A DNA stretch of 64,000 bases from JAZUCL01 sp045639125 (GCA_045639125.1 JAZUCL010000011.1:62001-126000), one strand, 5' to 3'; shown: positions 48,985-58,771, numbered from the stretch's first letter. Notes: generated by a model not told the origin, from the sequence alone. Program-made: numbers and translations.

Positions 48985-51824
48985 GAGACGAGTTTGAGCA
49001 GGCTATCGGTGAGGGTTTCCGAGTGGTTAAGCAAGCACGAGAGAATACGGAGACTACTTCCACCACGGAAACGGCACAAAAAAACACCGGCCTTACGGAC
49101 GGTGTGAAAATGTCTGCAAAAGAGAATCGGCAGGGCAACAATCCCTTTAGAACGGTGTTTGCAAAATTAGGACTCGATAAACTGAGCGAAAAACTTGGAG
49201 ACCTTTTCCCCTTGTCCGCCAATTTTGAGACGGCCATTAGTAAAGACAATACCTCGTTGAGTAACATAACCATTTCTGCACACAGTACAAATAGGAACAC
49301 CAGCGAAAGTTACTATTCCGCAACAAGAAGAGCAATTCGTGAGAATTTCCCGAAAGGATCTAAAATCGCAATTGAACAGGTCGGCGTTGATGCGGGAATA
49401 AATTTGAAATTTGCAGACGAAAGCATATCAAAAGCCTCCACAGGAACAGAAAAACAGATAATTCTTGATATTATTCCATATGTGAAGGACTTGCTTCCTC
49501 ATAGTAGATTGTTGGCGGTAGAGAAAGTTCGACACACAGACAACAAAAAAACGTCTCTATTTTGCTACAGGCTTTACAACGCATATAACAGAATAGAGAC
49601 GGATGTGTCAAATAATATAGTCAAGCGGCAACATGCTGTAGTATTTACTGTTGTACAAAACTTGGATGCTGCAGATGCATATCTGGTGACAGACATTAGG
49701 AGCATTGCCCCAGATAGTGGCCACACTGCTAATAATAGCAGGTCCACGCGCATCCAAAGCAATGCTCCTGTAGCTACTATAGCAGAACTATATAAAATTG
49801 TCAAGAAAATTCCACGCAAGAATGGCGGTCTTCTGTATTCAGATAGTCAGAAGCGGGAATATCTGTTTGATTATTCAGAGACAAACGATGGCAAAAAATA
49901 CAGTTTGAAAGCAGACGAGGTGAAGCAGGATATTTCTACCACAAATACGAAAGCGAAGCAGAACGCAGATACAAATTCTACCCAGAATCTTGAAATAGAG
50001 ACAAATGAGGGCTATAATAGATCTGTGAAACGTTTGCCGAAATGGCATACCGACTTAAGCAAAACACAGATTAAAGAAGTAGAAAAGTGGCTTCGTCAAG
50101 CGGGTAATCCCGAACACACAAGAATTACCGATACTGTCAACTGGTATAAAGGCAGAATTGACGGAAAAGACTTATTTGTTATCTATAGCACGGAAGCACC
50201 CGATAACCCTACTATTTTATATGAGGTAAAAGGCGAAAACGCTATTATTGAACGAGATATTTTATTGGATTTATTGGAGGATGAAGAAAATGTCAAGAGT
50301 GTTGACGGAAAACCAAGTTTTGCTCAAAGGGTATCTGAAGGAAGTTGGATGCAAAATGTCAACGATAGTCAGCATAATTTTCGAGACTTGGGACGCGGAC
50401 GCAACAATCAAAATGTTGGAGTTTTGCCGGGACAATCCCAACGCAACGGAAGCCGAGCTTTCCGCAGCGTCGTCGAGAATATCTTCGGAAAAGCGGAACG
50501 AGAGGGAAACTCACTAAATGTCAAGTACAACGTAAAACCGCAGGATAATTCTTCATCAAATACGAACACGAAGCAGAACGCACAAGAGGGAACAAAGAAT
50601 ATCTTAAATTTCGACTACAACGAATTGGTATCAAAGCCGGATATGCCACTTGCAGAGATTGATGACAGCGTGAAGTATGACATCAACAAGCAGACTCGCA
50701 AAAACATTGTTCGCACTGCAATTAAAAATGCCGCAGCGATTGGCGATACCAATTCAAGCGGCGGTGTGTCGGTGTTTGTTCGAGATATTGATACTGACGT
50801 TATTCTTTCCACGCACGGATTACAGCATGGTCTCGACAGGCGTTTGCAGAACAATGCTGCGGTGGTCATCAATGCCGGAAAAATCATGCAAAATGCAATT
50901 CGTATTAACAAACTTACTCCGAAGAGTGAGAATGTGGCAGACAGTTACGTCCTTTTAGGTGCAGCGAAGGGGAAAAGTGGAAACCTGTATATAGTTGAAT
51001 TTGTTGTCAATAGTTTTGACAATTCTGTTGCCTCGGTTGACGTGCTCTACTCTGTAAACGCAAAAAAAGAATCGGCTGTGCTCAATGCACCTGCGATTAC
51101 GGAAAGTCCGCTACGCATTACCGATTCTACTATCAGTATAGCACAATTATTGGATATGTCAAGGAGAAGTTTCCCTGACGTTCTTCCGGAAAGTGTGCTG
51201 CGACATTTTGACTATGATAGAAGACCAGGCGGAGCCATCGGTGAGTCGGCTCTATACTCTCTCAAGGAAGATAAAGACTTTCAGCGCAAGTACGAAAGAC
51301 TGCTTGAGATAAATCAATCCCTCAGAGAGCAGTTTAAGATTACCAAGTTTGCGAAGGCTGACAAGAAGGCACTCGACGCATTTACTAAGAAACTGCTTAA
51401 AGATAATTTCAACGATCAAGACACCGACATAAAGGACGCTATTGCCGAACTGTTTGAGTATATGGCAAACGGCGAGGACGGGCAACCGCCTATATTTTCC
51501 ATTTTTAAGTTGTCGAATGGTGTCGTAAAGATTTATCCCCTTAACAAACTTTATTCTTTACATTTGTATTTTATAATGGTATACTGTATCTGTAAACGCT
51601 CCCGTGGCTTAATGGATAGAGCACCAGATTCCGGTTCTGGCGGTTGGGGGTTCGAGTCCCTTCGGGTGCGCCATGAAAAAAGTCTCTTTTGTCCACTGAC
51701 AGAAGAGACTTTTTTGTGCAACAAAAACTCCCAAAACCTGTGTTTTGGGAGTTTTTTACTATCCTTTTACAAATGCCGCCTGCATGGAATCAAGGCAGTC
51801 TCCAATTTCCTTTCCTGTGAGTAA
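48981..51824 (+). CDS. Large polyvalent protein fragment, truncated at its 3' end
   Basis: The frame begins only with a TTG at 48981 and is open upstream to about 48,920. It encodes modules of phage/conjugative-element polyvalent proteins: a domain near 150-270 (AVEKVRHTD, HAVVFTVVQ), a second near 350-440 (LPKWHTDLSKTQIKEV, DLFVIYSTEAPDNPTILYEVKG, then GRGRNNQNVG), and a third near 555-750 ending FPDVLPESVLRHF. Past about residue 850 the frame runs through the tRNA-Arg promoter and the tRNA itself, so the last ~100 codons are not authentic. Probably a pseudogene. Confidence 0.55.
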   Translation: MRDEFEQAIGEGFRVVKQARENTETTSTTETAQKNTGLTDGVKMSAKENRQGNNPFRTVFAKLGLDKLSEKLGDLFPLSANFETAISKDNTSLSNITISAHSTNRNTSESYYSATRRAIRENFPKGSKIAIEQVGVDAGINLKFADESISKASTGTEKQIILDIIPYVKDLLPHSRLLAVEKVRHTDNKKTSLFCYRLYNAYNRIETDVSNNIVKRQHAVVFTVVQNLDAADAYLVTDIRSIAPDSGHTANNSRSTRIQSNAPVATIAELYKIVKKIPRKNGGLLYSDSQKREYLFDYSETNDGKKYSLKADEVKQDISTTNTKAKQNADTNSTQNLEIETNEGYNRSVKRLPKWHTDLSKTQIKEVEKWLRQAGNPEHTRITDTVNWYKGRIDGKDLFVIYSTEAPDNPTILYEVKGENAIIERDILLDLLEDEENVKSVDGKPSFAQRVSEGSWMQNVNDSQHNFRDLGRGRNNQNVGVLPGQSQRNGSRAFRSVVENIFGKAEREGNSLNVKYNVKPQDNSSSNTNTKQNAQEGTKNILNFDYNELVSKPDMPLAEIDDSVKYDINKQTRKNIVRTAIKNAAAIGDTNSSGGVSVFVRDIDTDVILSTHGLQHGLDRRLQNNAAVVINAGKIMQNAIRINKLTPKSENVADSYVLLGAAKGKSGNLYIVEFVVNSFDNSVASVDVLYSVNAKKESAVLNAPAITESPLRITDSTISIAQLLDMSRRSFPDVLPESVLRHFDYDRRPGGAIGESALYSLKEDKDFQRKYERLLEINQSLREQFKITKFAKADKKALDAFTKKLLKDNFNDQDTDIKDAIAELFEYMANGEDGQPPIFSIFKLSNGVVKIYPLNKLYSLHLYFIMVYCICKRSRGLMDRAPDSGSGGWGFESLRVRHEKSLFCPLTEETFLCNKNSQNLCFGSFLLSFYKCRLHGIKAVSNFLSCE
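50290..50517 (+). CDS. Possible small protein overlapping the second polyvalent fragment
   Basis: A 75-residue frame from ATG 50290 has TTGGAGG nine bases upstream and reads like a helical protein (STIVSIIFETWDADATIKML, then NPNATEAELSAA). It overlaps a part of the polyvalent frame that also looks authentic. Either two frames are used, or one is a by-product. No family is recognised. Confidence 0.3.
   Translation: MSRVLTENQVLLKGYLKEVGCKMSTIVSIIFETWDADATIKMLEFCRDNPNATEAELSAASSRISSEKRNERETH
51557..51585 (+). promoter_or_regulatory. Promoter of tRNA-Arg
   Basis: TTTACA (51557-51562) and TATACT (51580-51585) are 17 bases apart and lie 12 bases before the tRNA. The site is inside the open frame that enters from the polyvalent-protein fragment. 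Confidence 0.65.
51598..51673 (+). tRNA. tRNA-Arg(CCG)
   Basis: A cloverleaf with encoded CCA: anticodon stem CCAGA/TCTGG, loop TTCCGGT (anticodon CCG), and T-arm with GGTTCGAGTCCC. The acceptor GCTCCCG/CGGGTGC has a T-T mismatch at position 3:70, where A-T would be expected. It reads CGG codons. Confidence 0.93.
51676..51715 (+). terminator. Terminator after tRNA-Arg
   Basis: AAAAAAGTCTCTT pairs with AAGAGACTTTTTT (51703-51715) around a loop of about 14 bases, directly after the tRNA, with a T-run at the end. Confidence 0.85.
51723..51756. terminator. Terminator at the 3' end of the glycogen operon
   Basis: A 15-bp perfect inverted repeat (AAAAACTCCCAAAAC and its complement, loop CTGT) with A/T runs on both sides lies two bases beyond the amylase stop. 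It can act in both directions. Confidence 0.9.
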
Positions 51825-53630
51825 ATCCACACCATGTAAAGAAAATGGAATTTTGCGGTTTTCTGCCCCTCTATTTATAATAACAGTTACAGTTTCTGTT
51901 TCTGTCTGCCTCTTATATGCAAGTACGTCACCAAGAGCATATATAAATTTAATCGTTCCGCTACGCAAAGCATCACTTTCATTATACACATTACAGATAC
52001 GCTGATACCAAGACAGTATCTCCCAATCTTCTCTGCCCCATGGATAACACATACGGCAAAACGGATCTTCAAAACCCTCCATGCCTGCCTCGTCACCATA
52101 GTATATTGTCGGTGAGCCCGGAAATGAAAACTGAATTGCCGTTGCAAGACGCAAAAGGGCCTTACCCCTCTGACGCTCCGTGTCGTTTAATCGGTATACG
52201 GCACGGCCATCTCTTCCGAGGCTGTGTGCATCTCCCATAAATCCCAGAGATGTCAAAATACGCACCGTATCGTGTGTACCGACAATGTTCATTAGACTAT
52301 TTAATACTTGTGTCGGATAATTTGAAACAATTGACTCCATTGCAGTTCGAAATGCAAGTGCATCACCACCACGCAAATATGAAAGAATGGCATCTCTCAG
52401 AGGATAGTTCATAACGCCGTCAAGTTCAAATCCGCCAAAGTACTCACGAGTCTTAGAGTATGCTACCTTGTTAGATGCATCTTCCCACACTTCCCCAATA
52501 ATAACTGCATCGGGATTCTCCTCTTTTACTGCCTGTCGCAGTTTACGGATAAACTCATCAGGAAGTTCGTCTGCAACATCAAGACGCCAGCCTGACGCTC
52601 CAAGACGTATCCATTTTCTAACTATACTTTCACAACCTGTAACGATATAGTCAAGATACGATGGTTCCATTTCCTTTACCGCAGGCAAAATCGAGATACC
52701 CCACCAAGACTCATATTTATCCGGATACTCCGTAAATGTATACCACGGATAATATTGGCTTTCATTACTTTGATATGCTCCCACACAGTCGTAATTTCCA
52801 AACTTATTAAAGTAGATACTGTCTGCTCCTGTATGTGAGAAAACGCCATCTAATATGATACGTATACCTCGCTTTTTAGCCTTTTCACAAAGAGATACAA
52901 ATTGCTTCTCTGTACCAAACATAGGGTCAATGTTCTCGTAATTTGCTGTATCGTATCTATGGTTAGATGCCGCCTCAAAAATGGGGTTTAGGTAGATTGT
53001 GCGAACACCCAAATTTGAAAGATAGTCCAACTTATCAATTATACCTCTGATGTTTCCGCCGTAAAAGTCGTTATTAGGCAAAAAATTGTCATATAGCGGC
53101 TTATACTCAGGTAAATCATACCAATCTTCATGTACTACCCGCTCCGCCTTACAGCCGTGCTTTCTCGGCAGATGGCTTCGTGAAAATCTGTCAGGGAATA
53201 TTTGATACGTTATTCCCTCGCCGTACCATTTTGGTACAGTAAATGACTTGTCATATACTGTAACTTGCCACATTGGAGGAATTTCATTGTAAATGCCTCC
53301 CGTAATATGCGGATTTTCAATTGTAGGCAACATTTTACCATACCAATAGGGTTCTCCTCCGTCACGACGCAATCTGAAACAGTAAAACATCGGGCCTGTC
53401 CGTGACTCATCGGCAAAATAAGTCGCAGTAAATCGGTCATATTCTCCGCACGACTGACGTGACATTGGCATATCAAAATTTGTATCGTTAAATGAAATTT
53501 GTAAGTATGCCTCACACACTTCATACTGGCTTGGTACATCTATATTAAGCGTAAGTTTTGTTTCAGTCGGTATTGCACCGACAGGACAGCGATATTCAAT
53601 GTCTTGTGGGTTATGTTTTGGATAATCCAT
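51759..53630 (-). CDS. GH13 alpha-amylase / neopullulanase-type glycosidase
   Basis: A protein of 623 residues from ATG 53630 (MDYPKHNPQD), with GAGGT upstream. An N-terminal beta domain (about 1-120) resembles the CBM34-type domain of neopullulanases and cyclomaltodextrinases. The catalytic barrel has DGVFSHTG, GWRLDVADELP (nucleophile Asp), IIGEVWED (acid Glu) and IVGTHDT (third Asp). No signal peptide is seen, so it is cytoplasmic. It is the last gene of the glycogen operon and probably trims limit dextrins left by GlgP. Confidence 0.9.
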   Translation of the reverse strand: MDYPKHNPQDIEYRCPVGAIPTETKLTLNIDVPSQYEVCEAYLQISFNDTNFDMPMSRQSCGEYDRFTATYFADESRTGPMFYCFRLRRDGGEPYWYGKMLPTIENPHITGGIYNEIPPMWQVTVYDKSFTVPKWYGEGITYQIFPDRFSRSHLPRKHGCKAERVVHEDWYDLPEYKPLYDNFLPNNDFYGGNIRGIIDKLDYLSNLGVRTIYLNPIFEAASNHRYDTANYENIDPMFGTEKQFVSLCEKAKKRGIRIILDGVFSHTGADSIYFNKFGNYDCVGAYQSNESQYYPWYTFTEYPDKYESWWGISILPAVKEMEPSYLDYIVTGCESIVRKWIRLGASGWRLDVADELPDEFIRKLRQAVKEENPDAVIIGEVWEDASNKVAYSKTREYFGGFELDGVMNYPLRDAILSYLRGGDALAFRTAMESIVSNYPTQVLNSLMNIVGTHDTVRILTSLGFMGDAHSLGRDGRAVYRLNDTERQRGKALLRLATAIQFSFPGSPTIYYGDEAGMEGFEDPFCRMCYPWGREDWEILSWYQRICNVYNESDALRSGTIKFIYALGDVLAYKRQTETETVTVIINRGAENRKIPFSLHGVDLLTGKEIGDCLDSMQAAFVKG

Positions 53631-53657
53631 TGTTATACCTCGCAATTAAAATTTATG

Positions 53658-53692
53658 AAACTGCGAAGTGCAAATGTTGCACTTCGCAGTTT
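53658..53692. promoter_or_regulatory. Hairpin between glgP and the amylase gene
   Basis: Perfect 16-bp arms (AAACTGCGAAGTGCAA and its complement) flank a 3-base loop. On the plus strand it is followed by TTTTT, on the minus strand only by TTTCAT. It may be a partial terminator or RNase-resistant stem that lowers amylase expression relative to glgP. Confidence 0.6.
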
Positions 53693-53695
53693 TTG

Positions 53696-56110
53696 CTATG
53701 CATTGTAGTTTGTAGATACGTTCCATATCTTCTTTGCGTACTCATCAATAGCACGGTCAGCAGCAAATCGTCCTGCTCCTGAAATATTGATAGCAGACAT
53801 TTTATTCCACTTACTTCTGTCACGATAGCACTCGCTCGCTTGACTTTGTGCAACACAATAACTTTCAAAGTCTGCAAGAAGCATATACGTATCAGGATTA
53901 TCACCAAGAAGCAAGCCGGATACAAGTTCTTGATAGCATACACCGTCGTCAAAACCGTGACTAATTAAGTCAAGAACCGCCCTTAAACGTGGATTTGAGG
54001 CGTAAATCATTGACGGATTATAATATGGACGAAGTTCATTCACTTCATGTGCTTTCAATCCAAACAGGAAAATATTGTCGTCTCCGACAGCCTCATGAAT
54101 TTCTACATTTGCTCCGTCAAGAGTTCCCATAGTTAATGCACCATTTATCATAAACTTCATATTACCTGTACCGCTTGCCTCTTTACCGGCAACGCTTATC
54201 TGTTCAGACAACTCGGCGGCAGGCATTATAATTTCTGCCAACGACACACGATAGTTTTCCAAGAATACAACACGAAGTTTATCTCGTACAGCCTCGTCCT
54301 TTTCTATAAACGATGCAACAGAACATATAAGTTGAATAATCTTCTTCGCCGTATAATAGCCCGGAAACGCTTTTGCACCAAACAGGAAAGTCTTTGGTAC
54401 AAAGTCCATATTGGGGTGTTCTTTGATAGTCAAATAGCAATCAAGAATTTGAAGTACATTGAGTAACTGACGTTTATACTCATGGAGTCGCTTTACTTGT
54501 ACATCAAAAATTGAAGATGGATCTACTTTTATGCCGTTTGCCTTTTCAATATACTTTGAAAGGCGAAGTTTATTTTCGTGTTTAATCTCATCAAGACGCT
54601 TCTGTACGTTTTTGTCATCGGCATATCCTTTGAAGTCTGCAAGTTTAGACGGGATTTTCTTAAAGTCATCACCGATACAATCACATAAAAGGTCAGTCAG
54701 TTTTGGGTTTATCTCACACAGCCAACGGCGGTGAGCGATACCATTTGTGACGTTTGTAAACTTACCAGGCATTAAACGATAATAGTCTGAAAATACATCG
54801 TCACGAATAATTGCACTGTGAAGTTCCGATACACCATTTACAGAGAAACTTGAAACGACTGACAAGTTAGCCATACGTACCATGTCATCGCATATAAGAC
54901 TCAATTTACTTATCTTGCCAAAGTCACCTGGGTAAATTTCCCAGAGGTATCCGCAGAAACGCTGATTTATCTCGCACAATATGCTCCAAATACGAGGTAA
55001 ATGCATTTCAAACAGACTTGCGGGCCATTGTTCAAGTGCCTCTGCAAGAATTGTGTGGTTTGTATATGCAACACATTGAGATACAATTTCCCACGCCTCT
55101 TCCCATGTATATCCTTCTTCATCAAGGAAAATTCGCATAAGTTCAGGCACTACCATTGCAGGATGGGTATCGTTTATCTGAATAACGTGCTTTTGAGCAA
55201 AGTTCTTCAAAGTACCATACTGAGTACGATGTTTTGCTACAATGTCTTGTACTGTTGCTGATACAAAGAAATACTGCTGTTTTAATCGAAGTGATTTTCC
55301 CTCTAAATGCTTATCATCAGGATAAAGAATCTTTGAGATAACTTCTGCCATTGCATGCTGTTCCAACGCTTTAAGGTATTCACCACGAGAAAACAGTTTC
55401 ATGTCAAGTTCCACAGGAGATCTCGCACTCCAAAGACGGAGCGTACACACGTTGTCTGTATCATATCCACAGGCAAGCATATCGTATGGTACTGCAAGTA
55501 CAGGAGTGTAGTCCTTATGAACAGCCACCATTCTTCCCGATTCCCAATGTTCCTCAATATGACCACCAAATTTAATCTCACGAACCTCGTCCATGTCAGG
55601 TATTAGCCACGCCTCACCAACATCAAGCCAACTGTCAGGCAATTCAGTCTGCTGTCCATCAACAATCTTTTGTTTGAAAAGTCCATGCTCATATCGAATT
55701 GAGTAGCCGATTGCAGAAATACCTAAACTTGCCATGGAGTCGATATAACAAGCGGCTAAACGGCCAAGACCGCCATTTCCAAGTCCAGCATCAGGTTCTG
55801 TTTCAAGTACATCTGTAATATTCACTCCGTACTCATAGAGTGCCTGTTCCATTACATCTTTAATGCCAAGATTATAGATATTATTCAGAAATGACCTACC
55901 CATAAGAAATTCAAGTGACAGATAATGTACCTGACGCTCACTATTCTTCTCTACTCTGTTTTGGGTATCTACATACTTTGCTGACATTAAATCTCGTGCG
56001 ACAAGGGCACACGCCTTGAACAATTCGATTTTGCCTGCTTCTTTTACTTCACAACCAAAGTGACGGCGAAGTTTTTCGCCGATTGCCTGCTTCATTTCTT
56101 CTACTGACAT
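53696..56110 (-). CDS. glgP: Glycogen phosphorylase
   Basis: A protein of 804 residues from ATG 56110 (MSVEEMKQAIG), with AAAGGAAA upstream; an earlier ATG at 56128 overlaps the glgA stop by four bases. It releases glucose-1-phosphate from glycogen ends using PLP. The PLP-lysine lies in GTGNMKFMINGALTMGTLDGANV near 640-662. RRWLCEINPKL, VKRLHEYKRQLLN and the N-terminal YLSLEFLMGRSF are standard. Length is normal. It gives the operon a degradative arm. Confidence 0.96.
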   Translation of the reverse strand: MSVEEMKQAIGEKLRRHFGCEVKEAGKIELFKACALVARDLMSAKYVDTQNRVEKNSERQVHYLSLEFLMGRSFLNNIYNLGIKDVMEQALYEYGVNITDVLETEPDAGLGNGGLGRLAACYIDSMASLGISAIGYSIRYEHGLFKQKIVDGQQTELPDSWLDVGEAWLIPDMDEVREIKFGGHIEEHWESGRMVAVHKDYTPVLAVPYDMLACGYDTDNVCTLRLWSARSPVELDMKLFSRGEYLKALEQHAMAEVISKILYPDDKHLEGKSLRLKQQYFFVSATVQDIVAKHRTQYGTLKNFAQKHVIQINDTHPAMVVPELMRIFLDEEGYTWEEAWEIVSQCVAYTNHTILAEALEQWPASLFEMHLPRIWSILCEINQRFCGYLWEIYPGDFGKISKLSLICDDMVRMANLSVVSSFSVNGVSELHSAIIRDDVFSDYYRLMPGKFTNVTNGIAHRRWLCEINPKLTDLLCDCIGDDFKKIPSKLADFKGYADDKNVQKRLDEIKHENKLRLSKYIEKANGIKVDPSSIFDVQVKRLHEYKRQLLNVLQILDCYLTIKEHPNMDFVPKTFLFGAKAFPGYYTAKKIIQLICSVASFIEKDEAVRDKLRVVFLENYRVSLAEIIMPAAELSEQISVAGKEASGTGNMKFMINGALTMGTLDGANVEIHEAVGDDNIFLFGLKAHEVNELRPYYNPSMIYASNPRLRAVLDLISHGFDDGVCYQELVSGLLLGDNPDTYMLLADFESYCVAQSQASECYRDRSKWNKMSAINISGAGRFAADRAIDEYAKKIWNVSTNYNA

Positions 56111-56124
56111 TTGGTTTCCTTTTT

Positions 56125-57567
56125 TCATTCTTTAGTTTCCTCACATATAGATTTATAGATTTCCATATATTTGGTGGCTTTATTTGACCAACTGAAATCA
56201 GTCATCATACCACGCTTCATAAGACCATGCCAAGCATCCTTATTTCGATATACACTAAGTGCATATCGGATAATGCCAAGCATTTCGTGAGCGTTGTAGT
56301 TTGCAAATGTAAAGCCCAATCCCTCATTTGTATATTCATTATATGGTAAAACAGTATCACGAAGACCGCCCGTTTCACGAACAATTGGAACAGTGCCATA
56401 TCGCATTGCCATCATCTGTGCAAGACCGCACGGTTCACTGTATGACGGCATTAAGAGAATATCTGCACCTGCATACATTTTATTCGCCAAATCTGCTGAA
56501 AACATAATGTTGACAGCACACTTTTTCGGGTACTTCTCTTTCATTTGCATAAACATTTGCTCATACTGCCATTCGCCTTTACCAAGCACCACAAGATTTA
56601 CGTCCTCTTGAAGAAGTTCGTCATATATAGGTGCAAGCAGATCCATTCCCTTATGTCCTGCAAGACGAGAAATAATTGCAATAACAGGTGTGTCGGGATT
56701 TTCTCTCAAACCAAATAGTTTTTGCAGTTCAAGTTTATTGGAAATTTTTCCCGACATATCTTCTTCACTGTATGAAGAAAACAGATGTGCATCTGTTCGT
56801 GGATTAAATATAACTGTATCAATACCATTTACCACGCCTGATAGTTTACCACTACATTGTGACAGTACACCATCAAGTCCATATCCAAACTCTGATGTAC
56901 AAATTTCTTTAGCGTATGTTTCGCTTACAGTTGTAATACGGTCAGAACATAAAATAGCACCTTTCATTAGTGAGATACCATCATCATAGGCAAGGAGTCC
57001 ATTTCTAAAGTATTCATCATCAATACCGACAACATCTCCAAGGAAATGACGGTCAAATCGACCTTGATACTGGATATTGTGAATGGTAAATACTGAACGT
57101 ATATTGTTATACGCCTCGTTACCGCTATAAAGAAGTTTTAGATAAATCGGTATGAGTGCACTCTGCCAATCGTTTGCGTGAATGACATCAGGCATAAATC
57201 CAATAACAGGTAAAATATCAAGACACGCCTTTGAGAAAAATGCAAAACGCTCTCCATCGTCATAGTGTCCATATAACTCACGGCGTTCAAAATAATAGCG
57301 GTTGTCGATAAAATAATAGATTATACCATCTCTTTTAAGTTGGAACACTCCGCAATACTGATTTCGCCATGACACACGGACGTTGAGATTGCAAAGGAAC
57401 GTCATTTGACGTCGCCAACGGTCGTCTACCATCTCGTAAAGAGGAACAACGACACGGATATCGGCTCCGCATTTTTCCAACGCTTGAGGCAGAGCACCAG
57501 CCACGTCACCTAATCCACCTGTTTTACAAAAGGGTGCCACTTCGCCCGATACAAATAAAATCTTCAT
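56125..57567 (-). CDS. glgA: Glycogen synthase (GT5, ADP-glucose)
   Basis: A 480-residue starch/glycogen synthase. The ADP-glucose-binding KTGGLGDVAGALP is at 16-28, HANDWQSALIP near 130-140, FTIHNIQYQG near 165, and the C-terminal MPSYSEPCGLAQMMAMRYGTVPIVRETGGL near 375-405. Length is normal. It lies between glgD and glgP. Its stop overlaps the possible upstream glgP start. Confidence 0.96.
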   Translation of the reverse strand: MKILFVSGEVAPFCKTGGLGDVAGALPQALEKCGADIRVVVPLYEMVDDRWRRQMTFLCNLNVRVSWRNQYCGVFQLKRDGIIYYFIDNRYYFERRELYGHYDDGERFAFFSKACLDILPVIGFMPDVIHANDWQSALIPIYLKLLYSGNEAYNNIRSVFTIHNIQYQGRFDRHFLGDVVGIDDEYFRNGLLAYDDGISLMKGAILCSDRITTVSETYAKEICTSEFGYGLDGVLSQCSGKLSGVVNGIDTVIFNPRTDAHLFSSYSEEDMSGKISNKLELQKLFGLRENPDTPVIAIISRLAGHKGMDLLAPIYDELLQEDVNLVVLGKGEWQYEQMFMQMKEKYPKKCAVNIMFSADLANKMYAGADILLMPSYSEPCGLAQMMAMRYGTVPIVRETGGLRDTVLPYNEYTNEGLGFTFANYNAHEMLGIIRYALSVYRNKDAWHGLMKRGMMTDFSWSNKATKYMEIYKSICEETKE

Positions 57568-57643
57568 TAGACACCTTCCATTTCATATTAAGTATACCCA
57601 ATTTCACTGCGTAAGTATACAACTTTTAGTTACAATTTATAGG

Positions 57644-58771
57644 TTAAACAACGGAGTTTTTGCGAATTACACTTGGATATGAACAACTTCCCATTATCAT
57701 TCCATTTTGCTTAAACACTACATTTTTGTCTGCTATAACGTAGTTAATAAAGACATTTTCTCCAATGATACAATTCCTCATAACAATAGAGTTTTTAACT
57801 GTTGCACCTGTCTTAACGTGTACACCTCGAAACAGAATACTGTTTTCTACTCTACCCTCAATAATGCAACCATCTGCTATAAGACTTCCTTCTACATGAG
57901 CACTATCAGAATAGTATGTAGGAGCCTCGTCACGTATACGAGCGTAAATTAGATTATTTTTATTAAACAGACTGTTGCGAACATCTTTGTTAAGAAGTTC
58001 CATGCTATGTTTATAGTATCCCTCTTGACTTTCCATTTTTGCCGCATATCCATCAAAAAAGTACGGCATAATTTTAAGTTCACCTAAAACACTTCTAAGC
58101 ACCTCACGTTCAAAGTAGCACATATCTCTGACTTTGCCGTAGTTTATAAGGTATTCAAGAAGGTCCTTCTTCATTAAATATATGTTAAGACTTTCGTTAT
58201 CTCCTGCAACATCAGGATATGCGGCAATACTTGTAGCATTTCCATCTTTTCCAAAAGTATAGTATACCGATTGATTTGGCTCTCCAACGTGCTTTTTCGC
58301 ACACACAACAGTAATATCTGCACCACTTTTTGTATGGGCGTCAAACACAAGATTCATGTCTATATTGAGAACACAGTTACCATTCGCAAGGACAACATAC
58401 TCACTTTCAGAGTTCTTGATAAAATCAAGAATACTCAAAAGTGCATCAAGTTTACCTCTGAACTTTGAAGCGTATCTCTTTTCAGATGCTCCTGACTGCG
58501 TATATCCAAAAGGTGGTAAAAGTGCAATGCCCCCAAGTTTACGAGCAAGATCCCAGTCACGTCCGGAACCAATATGGTCCAAAAGGGATTGATATCCCTC
58601 CTGCATAATTACACCGACATCATGTATACCTGCATTTGACAGATTGGAAAGCATAAAATCAATAAGTCTGTATCGTCCGCCAAATGGTATAGAGGAAGTT
58701 GTACGAGTAGCACTTAACTCACCCATTTTATCGTCGCCCTCATAGGCAAAAATTAAGCCTAATGCATCCAT
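57644..58771 (-). CDS. glgD: Glucose-1-phosphate adenylyltransferase regulatory subunit GlgD
   Basis: A 375-residue GlgC paralogue. Where GlgC has the nucleotide-binding LAGGQGSRL, this protein has GLIFAYEGDDKMGEL, so the catalytic glycine-rich loop is lost; TTSSIPFGGRYRLIDFMLSN follows. A C-terminal left-handed beta-helix is seen (VENSILFRGVHVKTGATV). In Firmicutes GlgD is a partner subunit that modulates GlgC. The two genes are adjacent here, 55 bases apart. Confidence 0.95.
   Translation of the reverse strand: MDALGLIFAYEGDDKMGELSATRTTSSIPFGGRYRLIDFMLSNLSNAGIHDVGVIMQEGYQSLLDHIGSGRDWDLARKLGGIALLPPFGYTQSGASEKRYASKFRGKLDALLSILDFIKNSESEYVVLANGNCVLNIDMNLVFDAHTKSGADITVVCAKKHVGEPNQSVYYTFGKDGNATSIAAYPDVAGDNESLNIYLMKKDLLEYLINYGKVRDMCYFEREVLRSVLGELKIMPYFFDGYAAKMESQEGYYKHSMELLNKDVRNSLFNKNNLIYARIRDEAPTYYSDSAHVEGSLIADGCIIEGRVENSILFRGVHVKTGATVKNSIVMRNCIIGENVFINYVIADKNVVFKQNGMIMGSCSYPSVIRKNSVV

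Larger units (their letters stand above)
46490..51556 (+). mobile_element. Scar of a phage/conjugative element between two tRNA genes
   Basis: About 5 kb between the tRNA-Val terminator and the tRNA-Arg promoter contain only pieces of large polyvalent proteins, which occur in phages and conjugative elements. The left piece has no start (frame open back to about 46469) and the right piece runs into the tRNA-Arg promoter. No integrase or direct repeats could be identified by eye. Confidence 0.65.

Noticed and set aside
53658..53692. Clean operon terminator before the amylase gene
   Set aside because: The hairpin is strong, but the minus strand lacks a T-run after it, so full termination is unlikely; listed instead as a regulatory hairpin.
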